IMG/VR virus record: IMGVR_UViG_3300045971_000344
Coordinates: 186,001 to 250,000 of that record
Reading direction: 5' to 3' (one strand)
DNA length: 64,000 nt
Source: a virus
In this document: one piece after another, positions 53,411-61,489 of the stretch
How positions within the stretch are numbered: the stretch's first letter is position 1
Layout: the number at the start of each line of letters is the position of its first letter
The notes under the pieces: generated by a model
The model's database searches: none
The model's input: the letters and a program-made list of their open reading frames with translations, nothing else
What the model was told of the DNA's origin: nothing
Program-made: the position numbers and the translations under genes

Positions 53411-54727
53411 ATGATATGTATTAAGCGATATAGGGTCCATATAAGAACCACAGCTAAAGAAGTATTGGCTAAAAACGATGACGAATGGTTTAAGGGCCTA
53501 ACTAAAGAACAGCAAAAGCAGTACTTGGAAGAACACCCAAATAGTAAATTTGCTAAAACCTTTAAGGCTAAAGAAGATGAGAATGGCCAATCAGGATCTA
53601 AAAAGACTGGCCCAGCCAAAGTAAAAAAAGAAAAGACTGACCCTTATAAAGATGTACCCGAAGAAGATAAAAAGGTCATGCTGGCGGCAAAGACTCGCGG
53701 ATATAGAGTGCCTCCTGCGTGGAGAAATGTGTGGCTCAATCCTAACCCAAAGGCTGATCTTCAGGTTAAAGGTAAGGATGCAAAGGGCCGTACTCAAAGT
53801 GTATATACTGCGTCTTTTAGAGCCGCTCAGGATATAAAGAAGTTTAACCGCCTAAGAGATTTCACTAAGGCCTATAAAGGTATGCGGACCCAGATAGACA
53901 AGGACTTTGATGAATCTCCTGAGGCACAGTGTTTATATTTGATAGCCAAGACAGGATTCAGGATTGGCAGCTCCAAAGAGACTGGCGCGAAGGTTAAAGC
54001 GTACGGAGCATCTACTCTTACTGTTGACCATATCTCAATAGATGGGGACATTATTAACTTTGATTTTACTGGTAAAAAGGGCGTACACCAGAAACATGAG
54101 ATTGTAGATGCAAAGCTCGCTAAAATGCTGAGTACTAAGAAAGAGGGCTTATTATTTGAGACGAATGGAGCAAAGATACATAAGTATTTAGAATCCTTAA
54201 ATCCAGAACAAAAATTTGAGGTCAAAGATTTTAGAACATACGTTGCTACCTCCACAGCTCTATCTTCGGTATCCTCTATGGAAGCCCCTAGGACTAAAGC
54301 AGAATATATAAAATCCGTAAATAAGGTCTGTAAGACTGTTTCAGAAAAATTAGGTAACTCCCCAGACATGGCTAAAAAGTCTTATATAGATCCTACCGTC
54401 TTCAAGGAATGGCAATCGAATATAACTGACCCGGATGTAGAGACCTCGAGTGATTCTATTGGGCCTTATTTCTGTCTAGCTATGGACAAAGAACAGCAAC
54501 TTATGCAGGACTTTATAGAGTGCAATCACTATAGGATTCCAGATAAGGTAGTTATAGCCCTTAAGAGAGTTATTAAACTTCCTCGTGGAAAAGATAGAGA
54601 GATCGCCTATTCTGCCTTCCAAAAGCTCGCAAAGGTTTTCAACTTAGTAGATACTTCAAGTAAAAAGGTCTACATAGACTCTCTCCGTGAGATCGAAAAG
54701 ATTGCACGTTCACAGGGTGATTTATGA
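53411..54727 (+). CDS. Type IB DNA topoisomerase fused to a phage leader/WF module
   Basis: A 438-residue protein. Residues 1-15 (MICIKRYRVHIRTTAKE) are leader-like and ~24-50 form the DEWFKGLTKEQQKQYLEEHP module. From residue ~95 it is a bacterial/poxvirus-type topoisomerase IB: VPPAWRNVWLNP, the RGR loop (DAKGRTQSVY), Arg184 in TGFRIGSS, Lys222 in FTGKKGV, Arg275 in VKDFRTYVAT, and Tyr325 in KKSYIDPTVF with LGNSPDMA just before it. All catalytic positions are present, so it should nick and rejoin one strand to relax supercoils. The N-terminal fusion suggests delivery into the virion, as in poxviruses (inference). It ends in an ATGA overlap. Confidence 0.8.
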   Translation: MICIKRYRVHIRTTAKEVLAKNDDEWFKGLTKEQQKQYLEEHPNSKFAKTFKAKEDENGQSGSKKTGPAKVKKEKTDPYKDVPEEDKKVMLAAKTRGYRVPPAWRNVWLNPNPKADLQVKGKDAKGRTQSVYTASFRAAQDIKKFNRLRDFTKAYKGMRTQIDKDFDESPEAQCLYLIAKTGFRIGSSKETGAKVKAYGASTLTVDHISIDGDIINFDFTGKKGVHQKHEIVDAKLAKMLSTKKEGLLFETNGAKIHKYLESLNPEQKFEVKDFRTYVATSTALSSVSSMEAPRTKAEYIKSVNKVCKTVSEKLGNSPDMAKKSYIDPTVFKEWQSNITDPDVETSSDSIGPYFCLAMDKEQQLMQDFIECNHYRIPDKVVIALKRVIKLPRGKDREIAYSAFQKLAKVFNLVDTSSKKVYIDSLREIEKIARSQGDL

Positions 54728-54972
54728 GTCGTCTCGTAGTTATCGCCGGCTCGGCCTGTAAAGGCTGTGGGGAGTCGAATACTATAAAAGACAAGCGTAG
54801 GGACTACGTAGATGTAGATAACAGCGATGAAATGCAGACTTTTAGGGTCTGTCGTCTTTGTGGACACAGGGAAATTATAAAGACACGAATGACGGTCCGT
54901 AAACGCGCAAGGCAGGATAAGCTGGCTGGTCTAGCTGACCTAATAAACGAATTGACCAATAGAGGGCAATAG
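54724..54972 (+). CDS. Small zinc-ribbon protein with leader signature
   Basis: An 82-residue protein, MSRLVVIAGSACKGCG. CKGCG and CRLCG, about 30 residues apart, make a zinc ribbon. The rest is basic and helical (MTVRKRARQDKLAGLADL). It is coupled to the topoisomerase gene by a 4-bp overlap and could bind DNA or support the topoisomerase. The start fits the leader style with an 'AGSA' cluster. Confidence 0.55.
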   Translation: MSRLVVIAGSACKGCGESNTIKDKRRDYVDVDNSDEMQTFRVCRLCGHREIIKTRMTVRKRARQDKLAGLADLINELTNRGQ

Positions 54973-54974
54973 AT

Positions 54975-55292
54975 ATGAAGATCAAAGGAATTACTATAGC
55001 TTCTTCTATAGATGACCGGCTGGAGACCATATTCAAGCAATTAGGTGCAAAGTACATGAACCATAACGGACAGTCAGTATTGGTCTTGAATACTACTCCA
55101 GACGTAATGGCACAAAAGGTTGAGATAGCGTATGAACAGTTGAGGAAACTGGGATATGATAATAAAAGCCAGTCCCAAAAGCATTTCTGGTATATAGTAG
55201 ATGCTCAAAATGAATTACCTGAGGTTCAGATTGAGTCACAAGGTTCTGAGGGTTTTATCAAAGAAAAGCACAATTATACTATAACTTGGTAA
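54975..55292 (+). CDS. Unknown protein with leader signature
   Basis: A 105-residue protein, MKIKGITIASSIDDRLE. It looks like a small alpha/beta domain (VLVLNTTPDVMAQKVEI, then YEQLRKLGYDNK). It starts 3 bp after the zinc-ribbon gene. No recognised family. Confidence 0.5.
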   Translation: MKIKGITIASSIDDRLETIFKQLGAKYMNHNGQSVLVLNTTPDVMAQKVEIAYEQLRKLGYDNKSQSQKHFWYIVDAQNELPEVQIESQGSEGFIKEKHNYTITW

Positions 55293-55299
55293 GGGTCTT

Positions 55300-55320
55300 T
55301 GTAATTTATTAATAACAATG
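55300..55320 (+). promoter_or_regulatory. Candidate phage promoter (GTAATTTAT element)
   Basis: GTAATTTATTAATAACAATG lies 14-34 bases before ATG 55334 in a short gap. It matches the element at 46746 and the minus-strand copies. Confidence 0.5.
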
Positions 55321-55333
55321 ATGAGGAGAAATC

Positions 55334-55633
55334 ATGAGAACGATAAGGGTAAGTATTGAGACCACCAAGACTACTGCGGCATCTCCGAAGGGAATTATCC
55401 AAGTATTCTTCTGTAATGGCTTGAATACTGCAATGGGTAAAGGCGTTATCTTTCCTACTAAGGCTGAGGCAGTTGAGTATGCTATTAGCAAGTTAAGAAC
55501 AAGCAGTAATTTATTTAGTTCAAAAGTATGTTTAGATACAGTTGACTCTAAAGGATGGACTTCACAAGAAACTCTCGCTGAGTTTGTAAAAAACAGCTCG
55601 GGTAAGGTTTGCAAATTAGTTCCAGTAAAATAA
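55334..55633 (+). CDS. Small protein with leader signature
   Basis: A 99-residue protein, MRTIRVSIETTKTTAAS. The next part (GIIQVFFCNGLNTAMGKGV) and 'AVEYAISKLRTSSN' suggest a compact alpha/beta fold. GAGGAG precedes its ATG. Function unknown. First gene after the promoter-like element. Confidence 0.5.
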   Translation: MRTIRVSIETTKTTAASPKGIIQVFFCNGLNTAMGKGVIFPTKAEAVEYAISKLRTSSNLFSSKVCLDTVDSKGWTSQETLAEFVKNSSGKVCKLVPVK

Positions 55634-55655
55634 TAAATATCAGGAGCACTTGTCC

Positions 55656-56522
55656 ATGACAAGACAAATACAAACAGCAGGACAAAGGAGAAGGGTCATG
55701 AAAGAAATCGGGAAATCAATTATTCAGGAATTAGCGGCAAACATGGATCGTCTCACTGTTGGCATCGAGAGCTTCAAGACACACGGAGACAAGAGCAAGG
55801 TTCGTGTATCAGTAATTGCAACTTCGGACTCAAACAAATCTGATATCTTGAAGTCAATTAACTCACAGTTCGGTGGTCGTCTTAGGGCAGTTGCTCGCTC
55901 ATTCCGTATCGTAGAATCGTCTAATGCGGACCGTAATAACGTAACTTTTAAGCTCCAGGGATACGTTGTACCAAATGTAGAAATAGTGGCCGCATCTTCT
56001 GAGCAGGGAAAGAAAATGAAGTGTGTTGCGTCCAATATGTTTATGGACCAGTCTGATTGCATTTGGAGCAAAACTGGAGATTTCTTATATAAGAAATCAG
56101 ATGTTGAGACCGCAGAAGAACTTAATCAGTTTCTTACTGAGTGTAGCTCAACCACAACCCGGGTCAGAAAGGGCCTTGATTTTGAGACCGTAGTGGCCTC
56201 CGCAGGAGATTTCGTCCGTTACTTGAGTAAAGGTGAAATGTGCTGTGGTATTGTAGTAGCGGCCGATGAAACAAATCATAAGCTCATGGTACTGGCCGAA
56301 GGTGAAGAAGACCCAGAAGTTATTGATACTTTTGACGTCCAGGATAGTCTGCCCGTAGATGATGAGAAAGTACGCTTTCCTGAAGAGACGGACATGGTTG
56401 AGACCTCGGCGTCAGCCGTAGATATTAACGCCATCGTTTCTTACTACAAGCGTTGGTTTACCTACAATCCCAACTACGCCCAGATGCTGATTGACCGATT
56501 GAATCAGCATGCCTTTTGCTAA
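55656..56522 (+). CDS. Unknown protein with several internal leader-like motifs
   Basis: A 288-residue protein. I chose ATG 55656 (9 bases after AGGAG) over TTG 55650. Residues ~45-60 (KVRVSVIATSDSNK), ~107-116 (VEIVAASSEQ) and ~180-187 (FETVVASAGD) each show the strand plus small-residue cluster, as if a processed polyprotein carried several sites. The C-terminal third has an acidic beta domain (VVAADETNHKLMVLAEGEED) and a helical end. A terminator-like structure follows the gene. Function unknown. Confidence 0.5.
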   Translation: MTRQIQTAGQRRRVMKEIGKSIIQELAANMDRLTVGIESFKTHGDKSKVRVSVIATSDSNKSDILKSINSQFGGRLRAVARSFRIVESSNADRNNVTFKLQGYVVPNVEIVAASSEQGKKMKCVASNMFMDQSDCIWSKTGDFLYKKSDVETAEELNQFLTECSSTTTRVRKGLDFETVVASAGDFVRYLSKGEMCCGIVVAADETNHKLMVLAEGEEDPEVIDTFDVQDSLPVDDEKVRFPEETDMVETSASAVDINAIVSYYKRWFTYNPNYAQMLIDRLNQHAFC

Positions 56523-56530
56523 AAAGAATT

Positions 56531-56650
56531 TACCCATATAGACTGTTTCGTTTTTGACCGCACACGTCCTTTAAGGATGACCTAACTGAGCGTAAAACAA
56601 ATATGTGGGTTCTGGGGTGGGGTGGTGATTAACTTTACTACCCCACCCCA
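56531..56650 (+). terminator. Terminator and small structured element
   Basis: On the plus strand TGGGGTGGGGTGGT (56613-56626) pairs with 56637-56650 around a 10-base loop, 14 bp with one G-U, a very stable stop. Just upstream a longer stem joins ACCCATAT (56532-56539) with ATATGTGGGT (56601-56610), enclosing a ~60-base region with a small TCC/GGA hairpin. This could be a short RNA or a 3' end structure. The 160-bp gap holds no gene that I can support. Confidence 0.55.
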
Positions 56651-56683
56651 ACAATATTATTATTATATACTGTAGGAGAGTTT

Positions 56684-57013
56684 ATGAAAGTACGTTCAAT
56701 TGCCATTAAAGGCGAAGGAATAGAACTGGCTAAAGTTGCGATCCATGCAAAGAGAAACCGAATGAAGGGTATGTACGATAACACAAACCCTACGGCTATG
56801 GATATTTATAAAGCCCGTCATAAGTATGACTTTAAGCACGAGTTCAATAAGTTCATAGAAGATAACTACGTAGATGTTATATCCAAGACAGACCGTAAGG
56901 CTCTAATGCAGGCCGTAGAGACACACTACAATGAGGGCTGTATAGAGAACGTAGAAGACCTTAAAAGACATATTGAGGTCATAGGTAAGCGTGAAGGCAT
57001 AATCTTTGATTAA
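56684..57013 (+). CDS. Small protein with leader signature
   Basis: A 109-residue protein, MKVRSIAIKGEGIEL. Highly charged and helical (KYDFKHEFNKFIEDNYVD). GTAGGAG is upstream. No recognised family; probably DNA- or protein-binding. Confidence 0.45.
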   Translation: MKVRSIAIKGEGIELAKVAIHAKRNRMKGMYDNTNPTAMDIYKARHKYDFKHEFNKFIEDNYVDVISKTDRKALMQAVETHYNEGCIENVEDLKRHIEVIGKREGIIFD

Positions 57014-57031
57014 ACCATATAGGTGTGAACT

Positions 57032-57691
57032 ATGAAGACCCCAAAACGTACAGAAGTGGAATTGAGTACCTCAAGTAAGAGTAAGAAGCCTGTTAAAGTA
57101 AAGAAGGATTGTACTGATGTAAAGCCCGCCTTAGAAGTGAAAAAGAAGAAAAGGACTCCTGAACAGAAAGCAAAACGACTTGAAAAAATAAAGGCCAAAG
57201 TAGTGGCGGAAGAAGCGGTTGCACTCAAGCTCATTGATGACATTCATTTAAAGGCAAAAAAGAAGTTCAATGGTGAAGATGACCATAAAGAAGTTTATTT
57301 GGATATGTTTCGCCAATTGAGAAGAATAATAAAGAAAACAGAACGGTCCTGTCTTAAGTCAAAGAACGGTCAAGGTGCGTATCAACTTGCTACGTTGTAT
57401 ACTCAGTTAAGGGAAGTTCTGGCTGAGATTAGAGCCTACACGGATCTTTCTGACCATGTTGACTCTATGATTGAGCGCGTAATGAAACCCCTTTTTACTA
57501 CATTAGTACAAAGTACATCCAATGCAATGTACCAAACAAAAATAAAAATAAAAGACAAATTGAAAGAAAAAAGGGTCAGGCGGACCTTCGAAGACATAGA
57601 TGAAATAACACTTGACCAGGCGAATCAATTGCAGACACAGTATGATAAGGCCTGTCAGACAATAAGAGAGATTTTAATAGGAAATACGTAG
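57032..57691 (+). CDS. Basic coiled-coil protein with leader-like start
   Basis: A 219-residue protein, MKTPKRTEVELSTSSKSKK. Residues ~20-70 are very Lys-rich. From residue ~65 on it is a long helical bundle (LKLIDDIHLKAKKKFNGE, RVRRTFEDIDEITLDQAN). Shape and charge would suit an internal DNA-associated virion protein. Function unknown. Confidence 0.5.
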   Translation: MKTPKRTEVELSTSSKSKKPVKVKKDCTDVKPALEVKKKKRTPEQKAKRLEKIKAKVVAEEAVALKLIDDIHLKAKKKFNGEDDHKEVYLDMFRQLRRIIKKTERSCLKSKNGQGAYQLATLYTQLREVLAEIRAYTDLSDHVDSMIERVMKPLFTTLVQSTSNAMYQTKIKIKDKLKEKRVRRTFEDIDEITLDQANQLQTQYDKACQTIREILIGNT

Positions 57692-57720
57692 TCATTAATA
57701 AAGATTTGAGGTAAACCTTT

Positions 57721-58590
57721 ATGGCATATCATAAGTTACAAGTAACTATTTCAGCGGCAGGTGGTGGAAAGTCCACGCATGACCATCCTAAGGGACTTTC
57801 TAAGCCAGCTAGCTCTGGTGATAACTGGTTTGACCGTTTAAGTGAGGACGAGCAGACGGAATATATAGAGTCGCATCCTAATTCAAAGTATGCTAAAAAT
57901 ATTCACCGTGTTGACCACGAAGACCAATCGGATAAGAGTAAGAAGAAATCCGGATCTGATACTAAAAATCCAAAAGCAATGCGCCATGTATTGGCTGATA
58001 AAATAAAGGTCCTACCTAAGAAACACAAAGAATTTTTTGAGACCGAGCAGGACCAACCCAATTCAGAACAACGTTCAGGTATTGCAAAGCACATACGATT
58101 GAACCATAAAGAAATAGTTAAGCACATGAAAGGTCAGATTGTAGAGTGGAAAGATGGATGCGGGGCTATTGCAAAGCTCGCTACTGGTAAGTCCATTTCG
58201 GCACATGAAAAGAAAGCATTGAAGGCCCTAGTTATAGATGCATCCGTTATAGCTGCTTCTGTTGCTGTAACAGGTGGGTTTGCTCACGGAGCAGCGCTGG
58301 CATTGAAGCACGTTGGATTCGATGTCTTAAAAGATGTTGTACTCAAAACGGTTATAAGAGGAACTACAAGAGCAATGGGCGCATCTACAGGAGTAACTGG
58401 ACTGGTAGGCTTAGAAGCCTTGGCTACTACAGCTGCCTCTAAGAAAGTAAACCCAGATAGAATAAACGATAAGATAATGAGCATGCTGGTTAAACAGCTT
58501 GCGGCCTATATTGAAAAGGGTGATATCCCTAAAGAGGCTTGGGATAAGGCTATTGATGAATTGGCTGCAACTAATAGGAAGCGTAAATGA
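57721..58590 (+). CDS. Leader protein with WF...HPxSKYAK module and hydrophobic helices
   Basis: A 289-residue protein, MAYHKLQVTISAAGGGKS. A second small cluster (KPASSGDNWFDRLSEDEQ) directly precedes the module, which continues YIESHPNSKYAKN. Residues ~165-245 are Ala/Val/Gly-rich helices (LVIDASVIAASVAVTGGFAH), possibly membrane-active, as expected for an ejection protein. The C-terminal helix is charged. It overlaps the next gene by ATGA. Inference: a virion protein that may cross the host membrane. Confidence 0.55.
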   Translation: MAYHKLQVTISAAGGGKSTHDHPKGLSKPASSGDNWFDRLSEDEQTEYIESHPNSKYAKNIHRVDHEDQSDKSKKKSGSDTKNPKAMRHVLADKIKVLPKKHKEFFETEQDQPNSEQRSGIAKHIRLNHKEIVKHMKGQIVEWKDGCGAIAKLATGKSISAHEKKALKALVIDASVIAASVAVTGGFAHGAALALKHVGFDVLKDVVLKTVIRGTTRAMGASTGVTGLVGLEALATTAASKKVNPDRINDKIMSMLVKQLAAYIEKGDIPKEAWDKAIDELAATNRKRK

Positions 58591-58868
58591 AAGCCCGTTC
58601 AGCGTATGGCGCGTATAAGCAAGCACAAAGAACAATCCTTAAACAAAGACCTACGGCTAAACAGATTAGAACATCCAGTTATGGCGATGACTGGTCAAGT
58701 ATAAGTGCTACTTGTCTTAAGCTAGCAAATTATACTTGTAGCTGTGGATTGAAGGCAAATAGGGCGCATCATATTATTCCTCTATCTAAAGGCGGATCAA
58801 ACGCTCAGTTTAACCTAAAAGCAGTCTGTGAGGTCTGCCATAAAAAATATCATAAGCACCTGCGATAG
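58587..58868 (+). CDS. HNH endonuclease (second copy)
   Basis: A 93-residue protein. CSCGLKANRAHHIIPLSKGG and NLKAVCEVCHKKYHKH give the HNH core with two Cys pairs. It shares 'YGDDW...S.TCLKLANYTC' with the 43777 HNH, so the two are paralogues. It starts by ATGA overlap with the previous gene and closes the packed small-gene block before the tail-fibre cassette. Confidence 0.8.
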   Translation: MKARSAYGAYKQAQRTILKQRPTAKQIRTSSYGDDWSSISATCLKLANYTCSCGLKANRAHHIIPLSKGGSNAQFNLKAVCEVCHKKYHKHLR

Positions 58869-58909
58869 TATGTAGGGAATTAAATCTAATAAATGAGTGG
58901 GAGCAGCCT

Positions 58910-59158
58910 ATGGCTCGTACACAAGTAAATGCTGCACAGATCCTAAATGGAACAATACAAAAAGAGGACTTGAATACTAATACTCCAGGTAAGGCTGTAA
59001 TAACAAATTTAATAGCTGGTAATGGTATATCTTTAAGTAGCTCCGGCGTAGATCAAGGTACAGGATCAGTTACAATAAACGTAGTTAGAAATATTGATGG
59101 AGGTTCTCCAGATTCTGTCTACGCGAGAACACAGTCGATAGATGGAGGAGGACCTTAA
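58910..59158 (+). CDS. Small tail-fibre-cassette protein
   Basis: An 82-residue protein, MARTQVNAAQILNGTIQ. 'GNGISLSSSGVDQGTGSVT' is a typical fibre head motif. The last 25 residues have IDGGSPDSVY and SIDGGGP units like the 34386 gene. It lies directly before the next gene (stop TAA 59156-59158, ATG 59159). Confidence 0.6.
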   Translation: MARTQVNAAQILNGTIQKEDLNTNTPGKAVITNLIAGNGISLSSSGVDQGTGSVTINVVRNIDGGSPDSVYARTQSIDGGGP

Positions 59159-59524
59159 ATGGCAGATTTAATTCAATTACGTGGTGGAGACTCGGCACAT
59201 TGGTCATTGGCCAACCCTGTACTTATGTCGCGTGAAGTAGGAATTGAGACAGATACTAATAGGATGAAGATTGGTGATGGAGTTACAAATTGGAATGATT
59301 TACCTTACCCTGCTACTTCTAATCATACTCATTTGACCTTTATTTTTAATCAAGATACTCCCAGTAACGTCTGGAATATAAATCATGGTCAAAATAAATT
59401 TCCTTCGGTTACTATCGTAGACTCAAGCGGCAGAGTAGTTATTGGACAAATAACTTATGTTGATCTTAATAATGTTCAACTTGACTTCAATGAAGGCTTT
59501 TCGGGAAAAGCCTATCTAAATTAA
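59159..59524 (+). CDS. Tropism-determinant-like N-terminal fibre adapter
   Basis: A 121-residue protein. Residues 1-50 (LIQLRGGDSAHWSLANPVL, then ETDTNRMKIGDGVTNWNDLP) are the same N-terminal motif as in the left-arm fibre genes, here closer to the classical 'IGDGvT.WndLPy' form. The C-terminal half is a beta module ending FSGKAYLN, common at the end of myovirus fibres. It probably connects fibre to baseplate. Confidence 0.65.
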   Translation: MADLIQLRGGDSAHWSLANPVLMSREVGIETDTNRMKIGDGVTNWNDLPYPATSNHTHLTFIFNQDTPSNVWNINHGQNKFPSVTIVDSSGRVVIGQITYVDLNNVQLDFNEGFSGKAYLN

Positions 59525-59536
59525 AGGGGATTGACA

Positions 59537-61477
59537 ATGGCTTTAGACTACTACCAGAGTATAAACCTACACAAGGGTGAAATCCAGAATGTAAGAATCC
59601 AGAATTTACCGTCAGCACCAGCAGGACCAGTAGAAGGTCTTATTTATTATGACACTACGCTTCATCAGTTTGGTCACTACAATGGAACAGCCTGGGAATA
59701 TGTATCCTCAGTAGCAGGACTCAATTTAAAAGCAGACAAAACAATTACAATAAACGGTCATGACCTTTCTGCCAATGTAACCTTAAATGCCTCAGATGTA
59801 GGACTTGGTAACGTACTTAACGTAGCACAGATTCCAGCTACGGATAAAGGCGCGGCAAACGGTGTGGCCACCCTTGATGGTTCTGGTAGGTTGACTACTT
59901 CACAGATTCCAACGGTCTTAACCGGTGCAATGGTTTATCAGGGTACTTGGAACGCCGCTACTAATAGTCCTGCCCTAGCAAGTGGTACAGGCACGAAAGG
60001 TCAATATTACAAAGTATCTAATGCTGGTTCTACAGCTATTGATGGTAACAGCAATTGGACTACCGGAGATTTAATTATCTTCAATGGAACTACTTGGGAT
60101 AAAGTAGAAGGAGGATCTCCTGATGTTGTCTCCGTTGCTGGTCGGATTGGGGCTGTTGTGCTTACAACAGCAGATGTGGCTGCCTCTACTAATAAGAATT
60201 ATGTCACCGATGCCCAAGCAGTCGTCATCGGAAACACAAGTAACACAAACACAGGCGATGAGACTATCACCACAATCAAGTCCAAACTTGGAATAACTAC
60301 TCTCAGTGGTTCAAACACGGGTGATCAGACGATTACGCTTACTGGTGATGTAACTGGATCCGGTACAGGTTCATTTGCCACCACTATTGCTGCTTCTTCG
60401 GTAACGCTTGCTAAGATGTCAACGTTGGCCGCAAACTCTTTTATAGGTAATAATACAGCATCTAATGCTACTCCTATTGCCTTAACAGTTGCACAAGCAA
60501 AGACGTTGCTGGCTATTACAGAAGCAGACGTTACGAACCTAACTACTGACTTGGCTGCCCGCGCACTGCTGACAACAAATACCTTTACGGGAAAACAGAC
60601 TTTTGTAGCTCCTACGACGGCAATAGCTTCAGTACTTCTTCCTAACGGTGCGGCGAACCCTACTACTCCAGTTAGCGGTGACTTATGGGCAAACACTGGC
60701 GTCATTAAATGGTACAATGGAACAACAACAAAGAACATTGCTTTTACGGATTCGGCTATTACAGGTTCAGCCGCAGGAGTAACGGGCGGACTTGTAAATC
60801 AGATTCTGTATCAGACCGCAGCTTCTACTACAGGTTTTATTACTACCGCAAACTCTGGAGTACTGATTACATCAGCCGCAGGGGTGCCTTCGATTGCAAC
60901 TACGCTTCCTGCAGTAAATGGCTCCGCCTTAACAGGATTAACCGGCGCACAGATTACTGGAAATATCGCGGGCAGCGCGGCGAATGTAACAGGTACTGTA
61001 GCAATAGCTAATGGTGGTACTGGACAGACTACTCAGCAAGCTGCTCTTAACGCGCTGTCAGGTACGCAATCCTCAGGGAAGTATTTACGTTCTGATGGAG
61101 CCAATACTACCTTGGCATCTATTCAGGCCGCTGATGTTCCAACACTTAATCAGAACACAACTGGTACGGCTGCTAACGTAACCGGCGTGGTGGCAATCGC
61201 AAATGGTGGTACTGGAGCAGCAACAGCCGCCTTGGCCAGGACTGCATTAGCAGTTCCTACAAAGTACTCGGTAGCAATAGGTAATGGGGCCTTAACATCT
61301 TTCGTTATCACGCATAACTTAGGTACTCAGGACTTTGTTTTTGACTGCTGGGATATTTCAGTTAGTCCAAGAACTAGAGCAGTACCCTCGATTGTAAATA
61401 CTGATGCTAATAACGCTACAGTAAGTTTTTCAGTTGCTCCGACAACTAACCAGTTTCAGTTAATCTTTATTGGATAA
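59537..61477 (+). CDS. Tail fibre protein
   Basis: A 646-residue protein. I chose ATG 59537 with AGGGGA upstream. Residues ~1-75 are an N-terminal head domain with 'GLIYYDTTLHQFGHYNGTAW'. The long middle is rich in Gly, Thr, Ala and Asn with phage-fibre signatures (GNTSNTNTGDETITTIKSKL, VAIANGGTGQTT twice). The C-terminal ~75 residues form a beta tip (FVITHNLGTQDFVFDCWD). It likely contacts the receptor. Confidence 0.75.
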   Translation: MALDYYQSINLHKGEIQNVRIQNLPSAPAGPVEGLIYYDTTLHQFGHYNGTAWEYVSSVAGLNLKADKTITINGHDLSANVTLNASDVGLGNVLNVAQIPATDKGAANGVATLDGSGRLTTSQIPTVLTGAMVYQGTWNAATNSPALASGTGTKGQYYKVSNAGSTAIDGNSNWTTGDLIIFNGTTWDKVEGGSPDVVSVAGRIGAVVLTTADVAASTNKNYVTDAQAVVIGNTSNTNTGDETITTIKSKLGITTLSGSNTGDQTITLTGDVTGSGTGSFATTIAASSVTLAKMSTLAANSFIGNNTASNATPIALTVAQAKTLLAITEADVTNLTTDLAARALLTTNTFTGKQTFVAPTTAIASVLLPNGAANPTTPVSGDLWANTGVIKWYNGTTTKNIAFTDSAITGSAAGVTGGLVNQILYQTAASTTGFITTANSGVLITSAAGVPSIATTLPAVNGSALTGLTGAQITGNIAGSAANVTGTVAIANGGTGQTTQQAALNALSGTQSSGKYLRSDGANTTLASIQAADVPTLNQNTTGTAANVTGVVAIANGGTGAATAALARTALAVPTKYSVAIGNGALTSFVITHNLGTQDFVFDCWDISVSPRTRAVPSIVNTDANNATVSFSVAPTTNQFQLIFIG

Positions 61478-61489
61478 TTAGGAGTAACT

